From a virus: a DNA stretch of 64,000 nt. Positions 54,409-62,627 of this stretch are shown here, one piece after another. Both the position numbers and the translations under genes were made by a program. The stretch lies in IMG/VR virus record IMGVR_UViG_3300027852_000031, positions 62,001 through 126,000 of that record. One strand, 5' to 3'. The notes under the pieces are model-generated. The model saw only the letters and a program-made list of their open reading frames with translations, searched no databases and had not been told where the DNA came from. Positions within the stretch are counted from its first letter, which is position 1; every line of letters starts with the position of its first letter.

Positions 54409-54963
54409 CTATAATTCAATATCTTGTTGATTAAATCGTGCAGTTATGTTTAGCTTGCCGTTGAACAAACAACACTTTACGCCCGCCTCTTGCAACATGC
54501 GCCATCCATTCTGTATTGACTCAACCCAGGTCTTGTGATTAGCTGCTCTCGCCATCAATTGTGCGTGTCCAACTACTTTAATAATACCTGCTTCTATTAT
54601 TGCTTTAGCACATTCAGAACAAGAATAAAATGGACAATACAATACAGAACCTATTGTACCCATTTGTACTTTGGCAGCTTTTAGAATACTCCCGTGTTCT
54701 GCATGGACGACTAATCTATATTTTGTTGATCTATCTTCCAATCTTTCTCGCGTTTCTGCTATGCCATTTGGAAATTTATTAGTTGCATATACAAAGTCTT
54801 CGTCATTATGACTTACTAGTACAGCACCGTTCTTGGTACTGGGGTCGGGACTAAATGTATTGCCGAAATCATACGCATTCGCAAGAAACAATTTAGCTGT
54901 AGTTGACGTCGTTAATGTAAATGGATTTGGTAACCATCGTAGTTGATCCGCCATATGATCCAT
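54409..54963 (-). CDS. dCMP deaminase-like cytidine deaminase
   Basis: 184 residues. DPSTKNGAVLV, NKFPNGIAETRERL, VVHAEHGSIL (zinc His87 and catalytic Glu89) and PFYSCSECAKAIIEAG (zinc Cys115 and Cys118) are the ordered motifs of dCMP deaminases, which convert dCMP to dUMP. The stretch after residue 130 is longer and less typical. The gene begins one base after the recA stop. Fits the nucleotide-pool enzymes in this arm (ribonucleotide reductase, diphosphohydrolase). Confidence 0.8.
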   Translation of the reverse strand: MDHMADQLRWLPNPFTLTTSTTAKLFLANAYDFGNTFSPDPSTKNGAVLVSHNDEDFVYATNKFPNGIAETRERLEDRSTKYRLVVHAEHGSILKAAKVQMGTIGSVLYCPFYSCSECAKAIIEAGIIKVVGHAQLMARAANHKTWVESIQNGWRMLQEAGVKCCLFNGKLNITARFNQQDIEL

Positions 54964-54964
54964 T

Positions 54965-57244
54965 TTAGTTCTCCTGATCCTGCGGTAATACTATAGTTCG
55001 TATCTCAGATTCTAGTTGCATCAATTTATCTATATTATTTCTTAAGAAATTAGACAATTTAGCCAACCCTTGGAATTTTGGTGTCTCATCGTTCTCTGCG
55101 AACATTGGTACGGAATACCATGCACCAGCTTTCTGGACTAAACCCAAATTTTCGGCTGTATTGACTATGTCGCGAACATTGTCTATTCCTATGCCATATT
55201 TCAAAGGGATAGTGCACGGTAGCAATGGCCTGCCCATTGCCGATGACTGAACCATTATGTGCATATCGTGTCCATCTGGCGCGTTGGTCTCTGGGTTTTT
55301 ATCCCACTGTTGCGTCCATGTAACTTTGAGCCAGACAGAACAAGCATACTGAACAGCGACACCACCCTTCTCTATATATTTTGGCCCACGAGGTTCCCTG
55401 TTGCTAATCATCTGAGAAATAAATATTAGAATTACATTGTTAGTATCAACGACCTGTTGTGCTCGACGGAAAAAGGCTGACAAAAGTTTTGCTGGTCCTG
55501 CCATATCCTTATTTGACCCGATTAATTCTTCTTGCTCTGTGATAGTAGATAATGCCGCTATGCTATCTATAACCACTACAGCTTTTTTTTGTGTTTTGGC
55601 TATCCGTTCAATAATGTTGAGATAATCTTCTGCAGATAGCGGCTTATCTATTTGGTGTGGTACTACCTGTAGTTTATCGGCATCTAATCCACCAATGGTA
55701 CCAAGCAATTCTGGGGTACACCGACGTTCTATGTTAATATAAAACGTTGGTCTATTTTGTTTTTGGGCATTTCGTAATAGCTCTAGACATAATGTTGTAT
55801 TGTGATTTACTATCCCGTTTGCTAAAAACGATTTGCTGATAGGAACACTTAAGTCTGCTGTATGCACAATACCCGTATCCAAGGCTGTAACTGTATCAAA
55901 AAACAAATGTGGATCAATTAACGATTCAATTGTCTGATATTCTTTCGTGTGTCGATAATCCAAAAATTGATTAAGCATCTTCCGAACCACATCCCTGCGG
56001 GCTTGACGTTTTCCTGATTTCCATCTATTGATTGTCGTCCTCAAGTTGTTCATTGTTCTTGAAAGAAAATATCCACGATCTCTGATAATTACTGTTTGTA
56101 GAGCAGTTATTGGTTCGTTCAGATACGGAACTGTATCGCATTTGGTAGATGATTTTCTACGACAAAGCGATTCTAGTGCTTTTCTTTTTCTTGGAATGCG
56201 GAAATTTATATAATCTTTAAATCTTTTTATTGATTCAGTATTATGTATATTTATTTCCCAATATTCACGACTTTCTGTGTGTCCCGGAGGAACAATATGT
56301 CTAACCCTGGTATTTGACAATATTCCTAAATTCATCAAAATGGTTTTTATTTGTATGGCGAGTATCCTAGAATTAGTGGTCGCACTTATTCCACTTTTCC
56401 CAATTGTTCCATCGGCATCAAAATAACCAGACAACATATTACATATGTTATTAATATTACATGTACGGATAAAAGCTGGTACTTGTTTGTATTTATTGAT
56501 ATAAAACTTCTCTCTTGTCAGTATTTTGCCGTATTTTACAGAATTGAAATGATGGTCCTTGTCTGCGTATGTTAAAACTTTACCATTTCTTTTAACTACA
56601 AAATCAACAAAAGCTTCATAACAAATAGAATCTTTTGTCGACAATTGTATTCTTTGATTGGCTATATGGCCGTCACCTATTAAAAGGCCGTAGACATAGG
56701 CGTCGTTGTTGTCAATTGACCTATTTCCCCATATATTATCCCCTCTACGACACACTAAAGTATCACCTATCTCGACATCTTTACCATTTTTCCATCTCTG
56801 GATACCGTCATGATCTAGTACCATCAACGGATGGTTGTGCGTTACACTAATTTCTGAACCAAATTTTGTATCAATTTTAATAACATTATCTATTCCATTA
56901 TCATACCAAGATGATACTCGCTGCAATTTGCCGGTATTAGACACAACTCTAATTTTTGATAATGTTCTTAATTCTTTGAGATTCAATAGTCCATGATTTG
57001 TTACCACAAAAGTATTCTTAGAATCAACGCATTTCCCAGATTTTGGTTTGCCTGTTATCAAACATATTGTTCCGTCTGGTATTCCACCACTCAGTGCTAT
57101 GTCCAAAGATAATGGGGTGTTCAGTATGTTACGTGACCGTGGTGGTAACGCCCTTGAGGCTGGTGCTATGATTCCTTCTCCGTGCACTCGCTCCAGAAAT
57201 GCATCTAATGATTCTGCATTTACATCTGGTCGTTTTCTAGCCAT
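54965..57244 (-). CDS. recA: RecA-type recombinase interrupted by an intein
   Basis: 759 residues before splicing, 348 after, a normal RecA length. MARKRPDVNAESLDAFLERV begins the protein; TPLSLDIALSGGIPDGTICL leads to Walker A GKPKSGK, split after Lys71. The C-extein resumes TTLCLELLRNAQ; FYINIERRCTPELL carries the catalytic-Glu strand, VVVIDSIAALS is Walker B, and ILIFISQMISN the Gln sensor. ATG 57244 is used: it overlaps the upstream stop as ATGGCTAG with GAGAAA upstream; longer forms would add residues unlike RecA. Confidence 0.92.
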   Translation of the reverse strand: MARKRPDVNAESLDAFLERVHGEGIIAPASRALPPRSRNILNTPLSLDIALSGGIPDGTICLITGKPKSGKCVDSKNTFVVTNHGLLNLKELRTLSKIRVVSNTGKLQRVSSWYDNGIDNVIKIDTKFGSEISVTHNHPLMVLDHDGIQRWKNGKDVEIGDTLVCRRGDNIWGNRSIDNNDAYVYGLLIGDGHIANQRIQLSTKDSICYEAFVDFVVKRNGKVLTYADKDHHFNSVKYGKILTREKFYINKYKQVPAFIRTCNINNICNMLSGYFDADGTIGKSGISATTNSRILAIQIKTILMNLGILSNTRVRHIVPPGHTESREYWEINIHNTESIKRFKDYINFRIPRKRKALESLCRRKSSTKCDTVPYLNEPITALQTVIIRDRGYFLSRTMNNLRTTINRWKSGKRQARRDVVRKMLNQFLDYRHTKEYQTIESLIDPHLFFDTVTALDTGIVHTADLSVPISKSFLANGIVNHNTTLCLELLRNAQKQNRPTFYINIERRCTPELLGTIGGLDADKLQVVPHQIDKPLSAEDYLNIIERIAKTQKKAVVVIDSIAALSTITEQEELIGSNKDMAGPAKLLSAFFRRAQQVVDTNNVILIFISQMISNREPRGPKYIEKGGVAVQYACSVWLKVTWTQQWDKNPETNAPDGHDMHIMVQSSAMGRPLLPCTIPLKYGIGIDNVRDIVNTAENLGLVQKAGAWYSVPMFAENDETPKFQGLAKLSNFLRNNIDKLMQLESEIRTIVLPQDQEN
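55799..57031 (-). mobile_element. Intein with LAGLIDADG endonuclease, in RecA Walker A
   Basis: 411 residues. Block A CVDSKNTFVVTNHG; block B SVTHNHPL; LAGLIDADG motifs VYGLLIGDGHI and MLSGYFDADGTI; end KSFLANGIVNHN with +1 Thr. Clearly a sister of the DnaB intein: CRRGD, YWEI, RHIVPPGHT, RRDVV.K.LNQ and IDPHL.FD are shared in the same order. Confidence 0.93.
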
Positions 57245-57707
57245 TTTCCATTTCTCGTATTTTAGAGATGGTTGTCTTTTCCCCAGTATCAACAAATTTA
57301 GCATTTTCTTTAATATCTATATCTGAATTATACCGATTTACATCCATCTTGTTTCTGTCACGATTAATAATATCTAGTTGTTTAAAGGTCAATGCAATCA
57401 CTCTGCTGATTGTTTTTTTAGCTGTTAACGACTTTATATTATTGTTCTTTATAACATGCACCAAAGCGGTTCTTACGACCTGGTCATCCATATTTAATTC
57501 ATTCGCTAAATTTGCAATACCTTTCGTTTCTCTTCTATATTTCGGCCCCCAATATTTGGTATCTGACCAAAACCTTGGTGCCAATTTTCTATTCACATTC
57601 AGACAAACCAATTCTATGATAAATGACCTAAAAGTAGTATATAAACCCATCGTGGTCGGTGATTCGTATGGATGTTTTTCGTCTCGCTGTTGATGCCTAA
57701 TAGCCAT
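57237..57707 (-). CDS. Hypothetical protein with possible HTH
   Basis: 156 residues. Residues 62-90 (KGIANLANELNMDDQVVRTA) resemble a helix-turn-helix, followed by a Lys-rich helix; the N-terminal 50 residues are aromatic. It may be a DNA-binding partner of RecA, since its stop is nested in the recA start. No family recognised. It begins directly after the TAG of the upstream gene (TAGATG). Confidence 0.5.
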   Translation of the reverse strand: MAIRHQQRDEKHPYESPTTMGLYTTFRSFIIELVCLNVNRKLAPRFWSDTKYWGPKYRRETKGIANLANELNMDDQVVRTALVHVIKNNNIKSLTAKKTISRVIALTFKQLDIINRDRNKMDVNRYNSDIDIKENAKFVDTGEKTTISKIREMENG

Positions 57708-58133
57708 CTATTTGTTCTCAATCAAAAAGAAGCCAGCCTCATGTGGTTTTCTATCTTCCGTAATTGTATGATCAAATCTTGGCTTCCTGTGCCATACAAT
57801 ATTCACCACACTGCTGTCGTGATAGCCTATGCCAATATATTCGAATTGTGGTCCATTCCACACTGCATGTTTTTTGTATCCGAAAAAATATCCTTTTTGA
57901 TTTGGCGGCATAGATATGTTGATATTCCTCGGAGCTTGTAGTCTTAATCCAGTAATAGATATATTTTTATTTATTTTTAACCATTCTGACAACCTGACCC
58001 AAGCATGTCTTGCTTTTGGTCTGTTGTCCTGAATTACCGTTCTGCCATCAGATAAAGACGCTAAAAATCTAATCTTCGGAGTTTTTTCAGCAACCGTAAA
58101 AGATATCAGCGAATCTTTTTGTGTATTCACCAT
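57708..58133 (-). CDS. Hypothetical protein
   Basis: 141 residues, beta-rich (ISFTVAEKTPKIRFLASLSDG, FEYIGIGYHDSSVVNIVWHR). No Cys cluster, membrane segment or catalytic motif. It lies between two small genes of unknown function and ends TAG overlapping the next start. Function unknown. Confidence 0.5.
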   Translation of the reverse strand: MVNTQKDSLISFTVAEKTPKIRFLASLSDGRTVIQDNRPKARHAWVRLSEWLKINKNISITGLRLQAPRNINISMPPNQKGYFFGYKKHAVWNGPQFEYIGIGYHDSSVVNIVWHRKPRFDHTITEDRKPHEAGFFLIENK

Positions 58134-58136
58134 GGG

Positions 58137-58457
58137 TTATTGCTTCCTTTTTTTTGTACTTTTAGGTGCCGATCCACGTCGTTGTTCGTCTGCTTTCATT
58201 GATTCAGCGGGTGTCATAGCATGGACACCCTTGCCGATATTCAAATTGTTGCCTGGTTCTAGGCATATAATCCGGCCATCTTTTACTTCTTTTTTCTGCT
58301 TAGATATATCATCATCTTTTTTGTCAACAAAATTGTTAAATTTTTCCGCAGCTTTGGATAAAAATACATTCCTTGTCTTTGAATGCAATCGTCCTAAATT
58401 AACATTCGAATCAGACAAAAATTCTAAAAAATCTTTTTTAAATTGCTCGAAAGTCAT
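58137..58457 (-). CDS. Hypothetical charged protein
   Basis: 106 residues. A helical N-terminal half (MTFEQFKKDFLEFLSDSNVN) and a basic, disordered C-terminus (RRGSAPKSTKKRKQ). Well-placed GAGGAG ribosome site. No homology recognised. It overlaps the upstream gene by 20 bases. Confidence 0.5.
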   Translation of the reverse strand: MTFEQFKKDFLEFLSDSNVNLGRLHSKTRNVFLSKAAEKFNNFVDKKDDDISKQKKEVKDGRIICLEPGNNLNIGKGVHAMTPAESMKADEQRRGSAPKSTKKRKQ

Positions 58458-58764
58458 GACGGAATCTCCTCTGTGCTATCATAAGTGGTGTTCTATTTTT
58501 TGTTTTTAAAAAGGTTATATATTGCTCATAACATTTTTGACTGCACGAAATTAATCTACAATGTCTTGTGCTATGTTTTGGGTTTTGCTGGGTGATTGAG
58601 CCCATAGATTCCAATGGATTAAACAAGTCGCCATTTTGATTACTCAAAACCCAACATCTATCTTGTTCTTTTTTGGCGAATACATTAAACCTTGGTTTAT
58701 GGTTCTTATTAATGCTGTGTGGTACCCCACCAACATCAACAGCTATGATTTTTTCTTCGCCCAT
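58438..58764 (-). CDS. Hypothetical protein with Cys motif
   Basis: 108 residues. CRLISCSQKCYEQYITF near residue 70-86 could bind zinc together with an earlier Cys/His. The N-terminal IIAVDVGGVPHSIN is strand-rich. No function can be assigned. It overlaps its neighbours on both sides by about 20 bases. Confidence 0.45.
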   Translation of the reverse strand: MGEEKIIAVDVGGVPHSINKNHKPRFNVFAKKEQDRCWVLSNQNGDLFNPLESMGSITQQNPKHSTRHCRLISCSQKCYEQYITFLKTKNRTPLMIAQRRFRHDFRAI

Positions 58765-59084
58765 ACACGAAATCCTACATCAGTTTCTGGATCAGAATCT
58801 TCGGGTTCAACTACATCAAAACACAAATCATCACTTGGTGATCCTGGATAAAAAGTACCCAATATCTGTACAACATCAGAATGACCATTACATAGTTCGC
58901 ATTTGACTAAAACACGAGTAATAACTTCAGCATCCGCGCCTTCTGGCGCGTCAACAAGTTGTAGCTGCAAAATATGCCTATTGCAATCGTTGCATTTGAT
59001 CGGTAATATACCTTTGTTTTTAATACCTTTGAGTATCCGGGGGTTGTTATCGCTTTGTGTTGTTTCTATTTTTGATTTATCCAC
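58743..59084 (-). CDS. Zinc-ribbon protein
   Basis: 113 residues from GTG 59084, with AGGAG ten bases upstream. CNDCN and CELCN are separated by about 30 residues: a C2C2 zinc ribbon, followed by an acidic region (PEDSDPETDVG). Possibly a transcription or nucleic-acid accessory protein. Confidence 0.6.
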   Translation of the reverse strand: MDKSKIETTQSDNNPRILKGIKNKGILPIKCNDCNRHILQLQLVDAPEGADAEVITRVLVKCELCNGHSDVVQILGTFYPGSPSDDLCFDVVEPEDSDPETDVGFRVWAKKKS

Positions 59085-59086
59085 AG

Positions 59087-59407
59087 TTATATTTCTCCTG
59101 TTTTGATATATTTCTCGGGATTATTAAGAATTCTTTTATCAACAGATTCTTCTCTCCAGAATGGTGGTTCGGATTTGTTTTTATCTTGATTAAATTTGTC
59201 ATTTTGGTTGGATTTCTTTTTCTGCTTACGACCGCCTAAGCATGGCGTTGATGTTCCTTTAACGATAGCAGCTGACCCACATCCGATCAATTTGATAAGC
59301 TTCGGCTGTTTACACTTTGGGCATTCTAATAGCGGTTGTGCAGACATAGAATGGAATGCCTCAAACTCATGGCCACACGCTTCGCATTCGTAATCATATG
59401 TAGGCAT
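59087..59407 (-). CDS. FmdB-family zinc-ribbon protein
   Basis: 106 residues. MPTYDYECEACGHEFEAF with C8, C11, C29 and C32 is the FmdB/CxxC_CxxC_SSSS regulatory-protein signature. GTSTPCLGGRKQKKKS and a basic tail follow. A perfect AGGAGG site lies upstream of the ATG. FmdB proteins are thought to be regulatory; the target is unknown. Confidence 0.8.
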   Translation of the reverse strand: MPTYDYECEACGHEFEAFHSMSAQPLLECPKCKQPKLIKLIGCGSAAIVKGTSTPCLGGRKQKKKSNQNDKFNQDKNKSEPPFWREESVDKRILNNPEKYIKTGEI

Positions 59408-59422
59408 ACCTTATTATACCTC

Positions 59423-59974
59423 CTAATCGGTTCTTTGTTCCGCGAAAGTTCCCTTGTTTTTTGCAAAATGGCCAAGATTCTTACGATCCTGTTCTGTGTA
59501 CAAACCTCCGTCAGATGTTTCAATTTTCAATTGTTTCTTGATAGCCGAAACAACCTCTGGTGAACGTTGTCCAACCTTTTTGACAACACATGTTAGTAGG
59601 GTCAATAGGTTGTCACGTTTCAGAAACGCTTTCACAAACAAAAAGCCAGCCACGATAAAGATAACAGCCATGATACTACTTCCTATTATCACCCAGCCAG
59701 CACCCCCATAATTTATTGTATCAGCTTGTACGTCTTTTTGCCACAAAGACAACTTTTCTGCAATCTGTACTGTTTGTTCAATCATGTTATTTATCTCGTC
59801 TATCTGTTCAGCCACTACGGTATTATCGGCCTTTTGATCCACAACTTTCTCAAGTCGTTCCATGTCAGTACGTACACCCTGGATGTCAGTCTTAACCGCT
59901 TCGGGTGTCACACATCCCTGCATGACACCAAAGAGTATGGCTAGGATCATTATTTTTACTGATGTCTTATTAAT
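59423..59974 (-). CDS. Probable lipoprotein with membrane segment and coiled coil
   Basis: 183 residues if begun at ATT 59974; the first ATG is at 59950 (175 residues). Starting at ATT gives NKTSVKIMILAILFGVMQGC, a normal lipoprotein-like signal with basic n-region and a Cys; from the ATG the basic part is lost and no ribosome site exists. AAAAAGG lies eight bases before the ATT. A coiled coil (residues ~35-75) and a membrane segment (GWVIIGSSIMAVIFIVAGFL) follow. Could be a spanin-, holin- or superinfection-related envelope protein. Confidence 0.5.
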   Translation of the reverse strand: MNKTSVKIMILAILFGVMQGCVTPEAVKTDIQGVRTDMERLEKVVDQKADNTVVAEQIDEINNMIEQTVQIAEKLSLWQKDVQADTINYGGAGWVIIGSSIMAVIFIVAGFLFVKAFLKRDNLLTLLTCVVKKVGQRSPEVVSAIKKQLKIETSDGGLYTEQDRKNLGHFAKNKGTFAEQRTD

Positions 59975-59979
59975 TTGTT

Positions 59980-60426
59980 TTACCTTTTTCTTTTTCGATT
60001 TTGCTTAAGTTTTTTTGTACATTTTTGATTTTTTGCTGCAAAAACAGCATTAACCAAGTCGTCTGCGCGATGGTTTTCTCGCCTTGGAATCCATTTAATG
60101 GTGTAGTTTTCAAATTGCGATAATAGTTCTAGTACGAGATCACGATGTTGCCTAAGCTCTAATTTGTTAACCTTGAAGGTTCCAGTCACTTGTCTCACGA
60201 CAAGTTGGCTATCCCCCATGATGTGAATAATATCTGCTCCGACCTTAATACTACCTTGTAGACCAGCAATTAGGGCACGATATTCAGCGATATTGGACGT
60301 GCCCGCACCACACGTTCGATGGCCAGATGCGATTATCTTCGTTTCGTCGTTTGGATCAACAAGTAACCATCCATATGCACAAATATTCTGTCGTATACCG
60401 CCATCGAAATAAAGTATAGCTTCCAT
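59980..60426 (-). CDS. RNase HI-family ribonuclease
   Basis: 148 residues. D8 (YFDGG), E48 (NIAEYRAL), D72 (MGDSQLVV) and D122 (NHRADDLV) form the DEDD site; the last is followed by a very basic tail (KKLKQNRKRKR). Short 'plant/archaeal-like' RNase HI. It removes RNA from RNA-DNA hybrids, here probably primers. The start overlaps the upstream stop as TAATG. Confidence 0.85.
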   Translation of the reverse strand: MEAILYFDGGIRQNICAYGWLLVDPNDETKIIASGHRTCGAGTSNIAEYRALIAGLQGSIKVGADIIHIMGDSQLVVRQVTGTFKVNKLELRQHRDLVLELLSQFENYTIKWIPRRENHRADDLVNAVFAAKNQKCTKKLKQNRKRKR

Positions 60427-61379
60427 TAAAAAGGTGTCTCTCCATCGCCGACTTCAGTTCGAGCGCCACTACACATGTCTCGGAAAAAACATCTTTCACA
60501 AGCACTTTCATTGTCTGTTTTCTTAAAATACGAAGGTTCGTCTTTGTGTTCGAATGACTCGGTCAATATCGGATATTCATTTCTAATTATACCCGCTTGT
60601 CTTTCCATATGTTTCATTGTTACATCTAGGTGCGGTATTGCCCTCTCTCCTATATCGGCATATGCTGCTAAATACACGGGTATAATCACTATGTCTTGTG
60701 GTTTTTTAGCCCACCCCTGTTTCATAGCATACATAGCGTATGTAACCAATTGATCTATCACACTCTCATTCACACGACCAGTCTTCCAGTCCAATAAGTG
60801 TACTCTACCACCATACAGAAAGCCACAGTCAATTTTTACTGCGACATCTTCCCCTGTGTTCAGTTTAAACTTTTGGAAATCTTCAATGGTAAGCCAGTCG
60901 TCGTCTGGCAGGCTTTGCATAATGGGAAACAAAGGCATATCATAAAATGCCTTAATGGATGATAGCACTTTATGCTTGAATGAATTGCACCTATCCTTGT
61001 CGAGATCTTCCTGATAAAAATGCTCCGCTAAGTTAATATTTTTTTTGGGACTTCCCTGCCATCTTTTATCGACCGACTGTTTCCAACCCTTACGTAACGC
61101 TTGTATACCACTATGCTGTGCCTGTTCCAAGGTCTTCCAATCACCAGTCGCACGACCAAAAGTAATAATGTCTTCGATTACATCGTGGACGACAGATCCC
61201 ACGAACATCGGAAGATTGGTCATATTCTTTAGTGTGTAAGCTCTCTGTTTTTCTTGGGGAGCACTTGGTAACCAACCTTCCCACGCCTGAAAGTAAGTAA
61301 GATAATATTTCCACGCACATTCTCTTAGGCATTTGACCCGACTCTCGGACCACGCATACGACTGTTCTATATTACCCAC
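60426..61379 (-). CDS. PD-(D/E)XK nuclease, Cas4/RecB-like
   Basis: 317 residues from GTG 61379 (AAGGA eight bases upstream). Motifs: GSVVHDVIEDI (His), VKIDCGFLYGGRVHLLDWKTGR (D...DxK) and VIDQLVTYAMYAM (QxxxY). C17/C21 near the start plus CERCFFRDMC near the end make a four-Cys, Fe-S-type set. Probably an exonuclease in recombination. Paralogous in layout to the gene at 47615, but clearly diverged. Confidence 0.82.
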   Translation of the reverse strand: MGNIEQSYAWSESRVKCLRECAWKYYLTYFQAWEGWLPSAPQEKQRAYTLKNMTNLPMFVGSVVHDVIEDIITFGRATGDWKTLEQAQHSGIQALRKGWKQSVDKRWQGSPKKNINLAEHFYQEDLDKDRCNSFKHKVLSSIKAFYDMPLFPIMQSLPDDDWLTIEDFQKFKLNTGEDVAVKIDCGFLYGGRVHLLDWKTGRVNESVIDQLVTYAMYAMKQGWAKKPQDIVIIPVYLAAYADIGERAIPHLDVTMKHMERQAGIIRNEYPILTESFEHKDEPSYFKKTDNESACERCFFRDMCSGARTEVGDGETPF

Positions 61380-61390
61380 TATGAATATCC

Positions 61391-62569
61391 TTAATCAACA
61401 AATATAGGTGCCTCTACGGTTTTACCAGCTTTTGGATTTATCAGGAAAAACGCCTGTTGCGGTTTCTCGAACGAAGCTTTAATGCTCAGTGCATATGGCC
61501 CGTAACCAATAATAGATCCGTTACCGACAGCGTTCTTGGTGGAAAATCGTTGGTGCCAATGGCCAAATACATCTAAATACGCCTGTTTAGATTGGTTCCA
61601 TTGAGAAATAGCTTTGTTTAGTGGGATTGTTATACCCCCAACTCCACCCGCATATCTTAGATAGTTTCCATGATGAAATCGTAATGTAAAGTTGTATATG
61701 TCAAGATAGTTAAAATAACCACGGGATAGTTTGAATTTAACAATTTTGGATTTAGCATAATGATGCATCAAAAAATTGTATAACAACCATTCGTAGTTAT
61801 TTTCTACACTTGTCGATATTCTTATCTTATCTGTTGTCCTTCCATGATTCCCTACATTTGTTACAATCACAATTTCTTCAAAATCACCATTTTGTACCAT
61901 AAAATCGATAGCAGAAATGCACAACTTATAAACATCCAAACTAGCTTCTATCGGCGACATCGCATTGCTTTCCATTAGTTCGTCATGTATATAGCCTGCT
62001 ATCAAATCTCCTCCAAGCCATATGACAAGCTTAGATATATTTGACTTCGACCTACACATATCAACTAACTTAAGTCCATTTTGAAAAACTTTGCGGAATC
62101 TGGCGGTTGCTATTGTCGGGTTATATTCATTTAAACCATCAATTTTCTGCGGGTCAACAAGTTCTTCGTAATGGAGATCTGAACATAACATAACGGCTGT
62201 TGATTCGGATGGCTTGCCTTCTTTCTCTATGCTGATCGTGTTATTATTTATATGTTCCAGGTTCCGTGAAAACACTTCCATGGCATTGGTCTGTTGTGTT
62301 TGTCGTTCAAACAACTGAAGCAATTCATTGTATTTGGCTTTTAACTTTCTGTTATCTTTGGCCACCGACCTAAGCTTTGCATCCAAACCGATTTCTTGAT
62401 CTGGCGACAATTGTGGAGAACCAGCTACAAGACCTTTATCAATCGCACGATTATATCTACCACTTAATGTTTGTCTTGGTATACCTGCCGCTTTGGCTGC
62501 CCCCGATATAGTTCCATATTTATTAACTAAATCGATGGCTTCTTGAAGTTGTTTATGACATTCTGCCAT
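61391..62569 (-). CDS. HTH-fused calcineurin-like metallophosphoesterase
   Basis: 392 residues. Residues ~8-45 form a helix-turn-helix (AIDLVNKYGTISGAAKAAGI), 65-120 a coiled coil, and the rest a metallophosphoesterase: CSDLHYEE (D131, H133), WLGGDLIAG, TNVGNHGRTT, FHHGN and FGHWHQR. This looks like an SbcD-type core tied to a DNA-binding domain. ATG 62569 has AAAGGTG ten bases upstream; a TTG at 62599 lies before that site. A nuclease role is likely but unproven. Confidence 0.75.
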   Translation of the reverse strand: MAECHKQLQEAIDLVNKYGTISGAAKAAGIPRQTLSGRYNRAIDKGLVAGSPQLSPDQEIGLDAKLRSVAKDNRKLKAKYNELLQLFERQTQQTNAMEVFSRNLEHINNNTISIEKEGKPSESTAVMLCSDLHYEELVDPQKIDGLNEYNPTIATARFRKVFQNGLKLVDMCRSKSNISKLVIWLGGDLIAGYIHDELMESNAMSPIEASLDVYKLCISAIDFMVQNGDFEEIVIVTNVGNHGRTTDKIRISTSVENNYEWLLYNFLMHHYAKSKIVKFKLSRGYFNYLDIYNFTLRFHHGNYLRYAGGVGGITIPLNKAISQWNQSKQAYLDVFGHWHQRFSTKNAVGNGSIIGYGPYALSIKASFEKPQQAFFLINPKAGKTVEAPIFVD

Positions 62570-62627
62570 GAGCAAATCACACCTTTCTATTCTCGGCAAA
62601 CCGCATATACTATTACTATCACAGACT

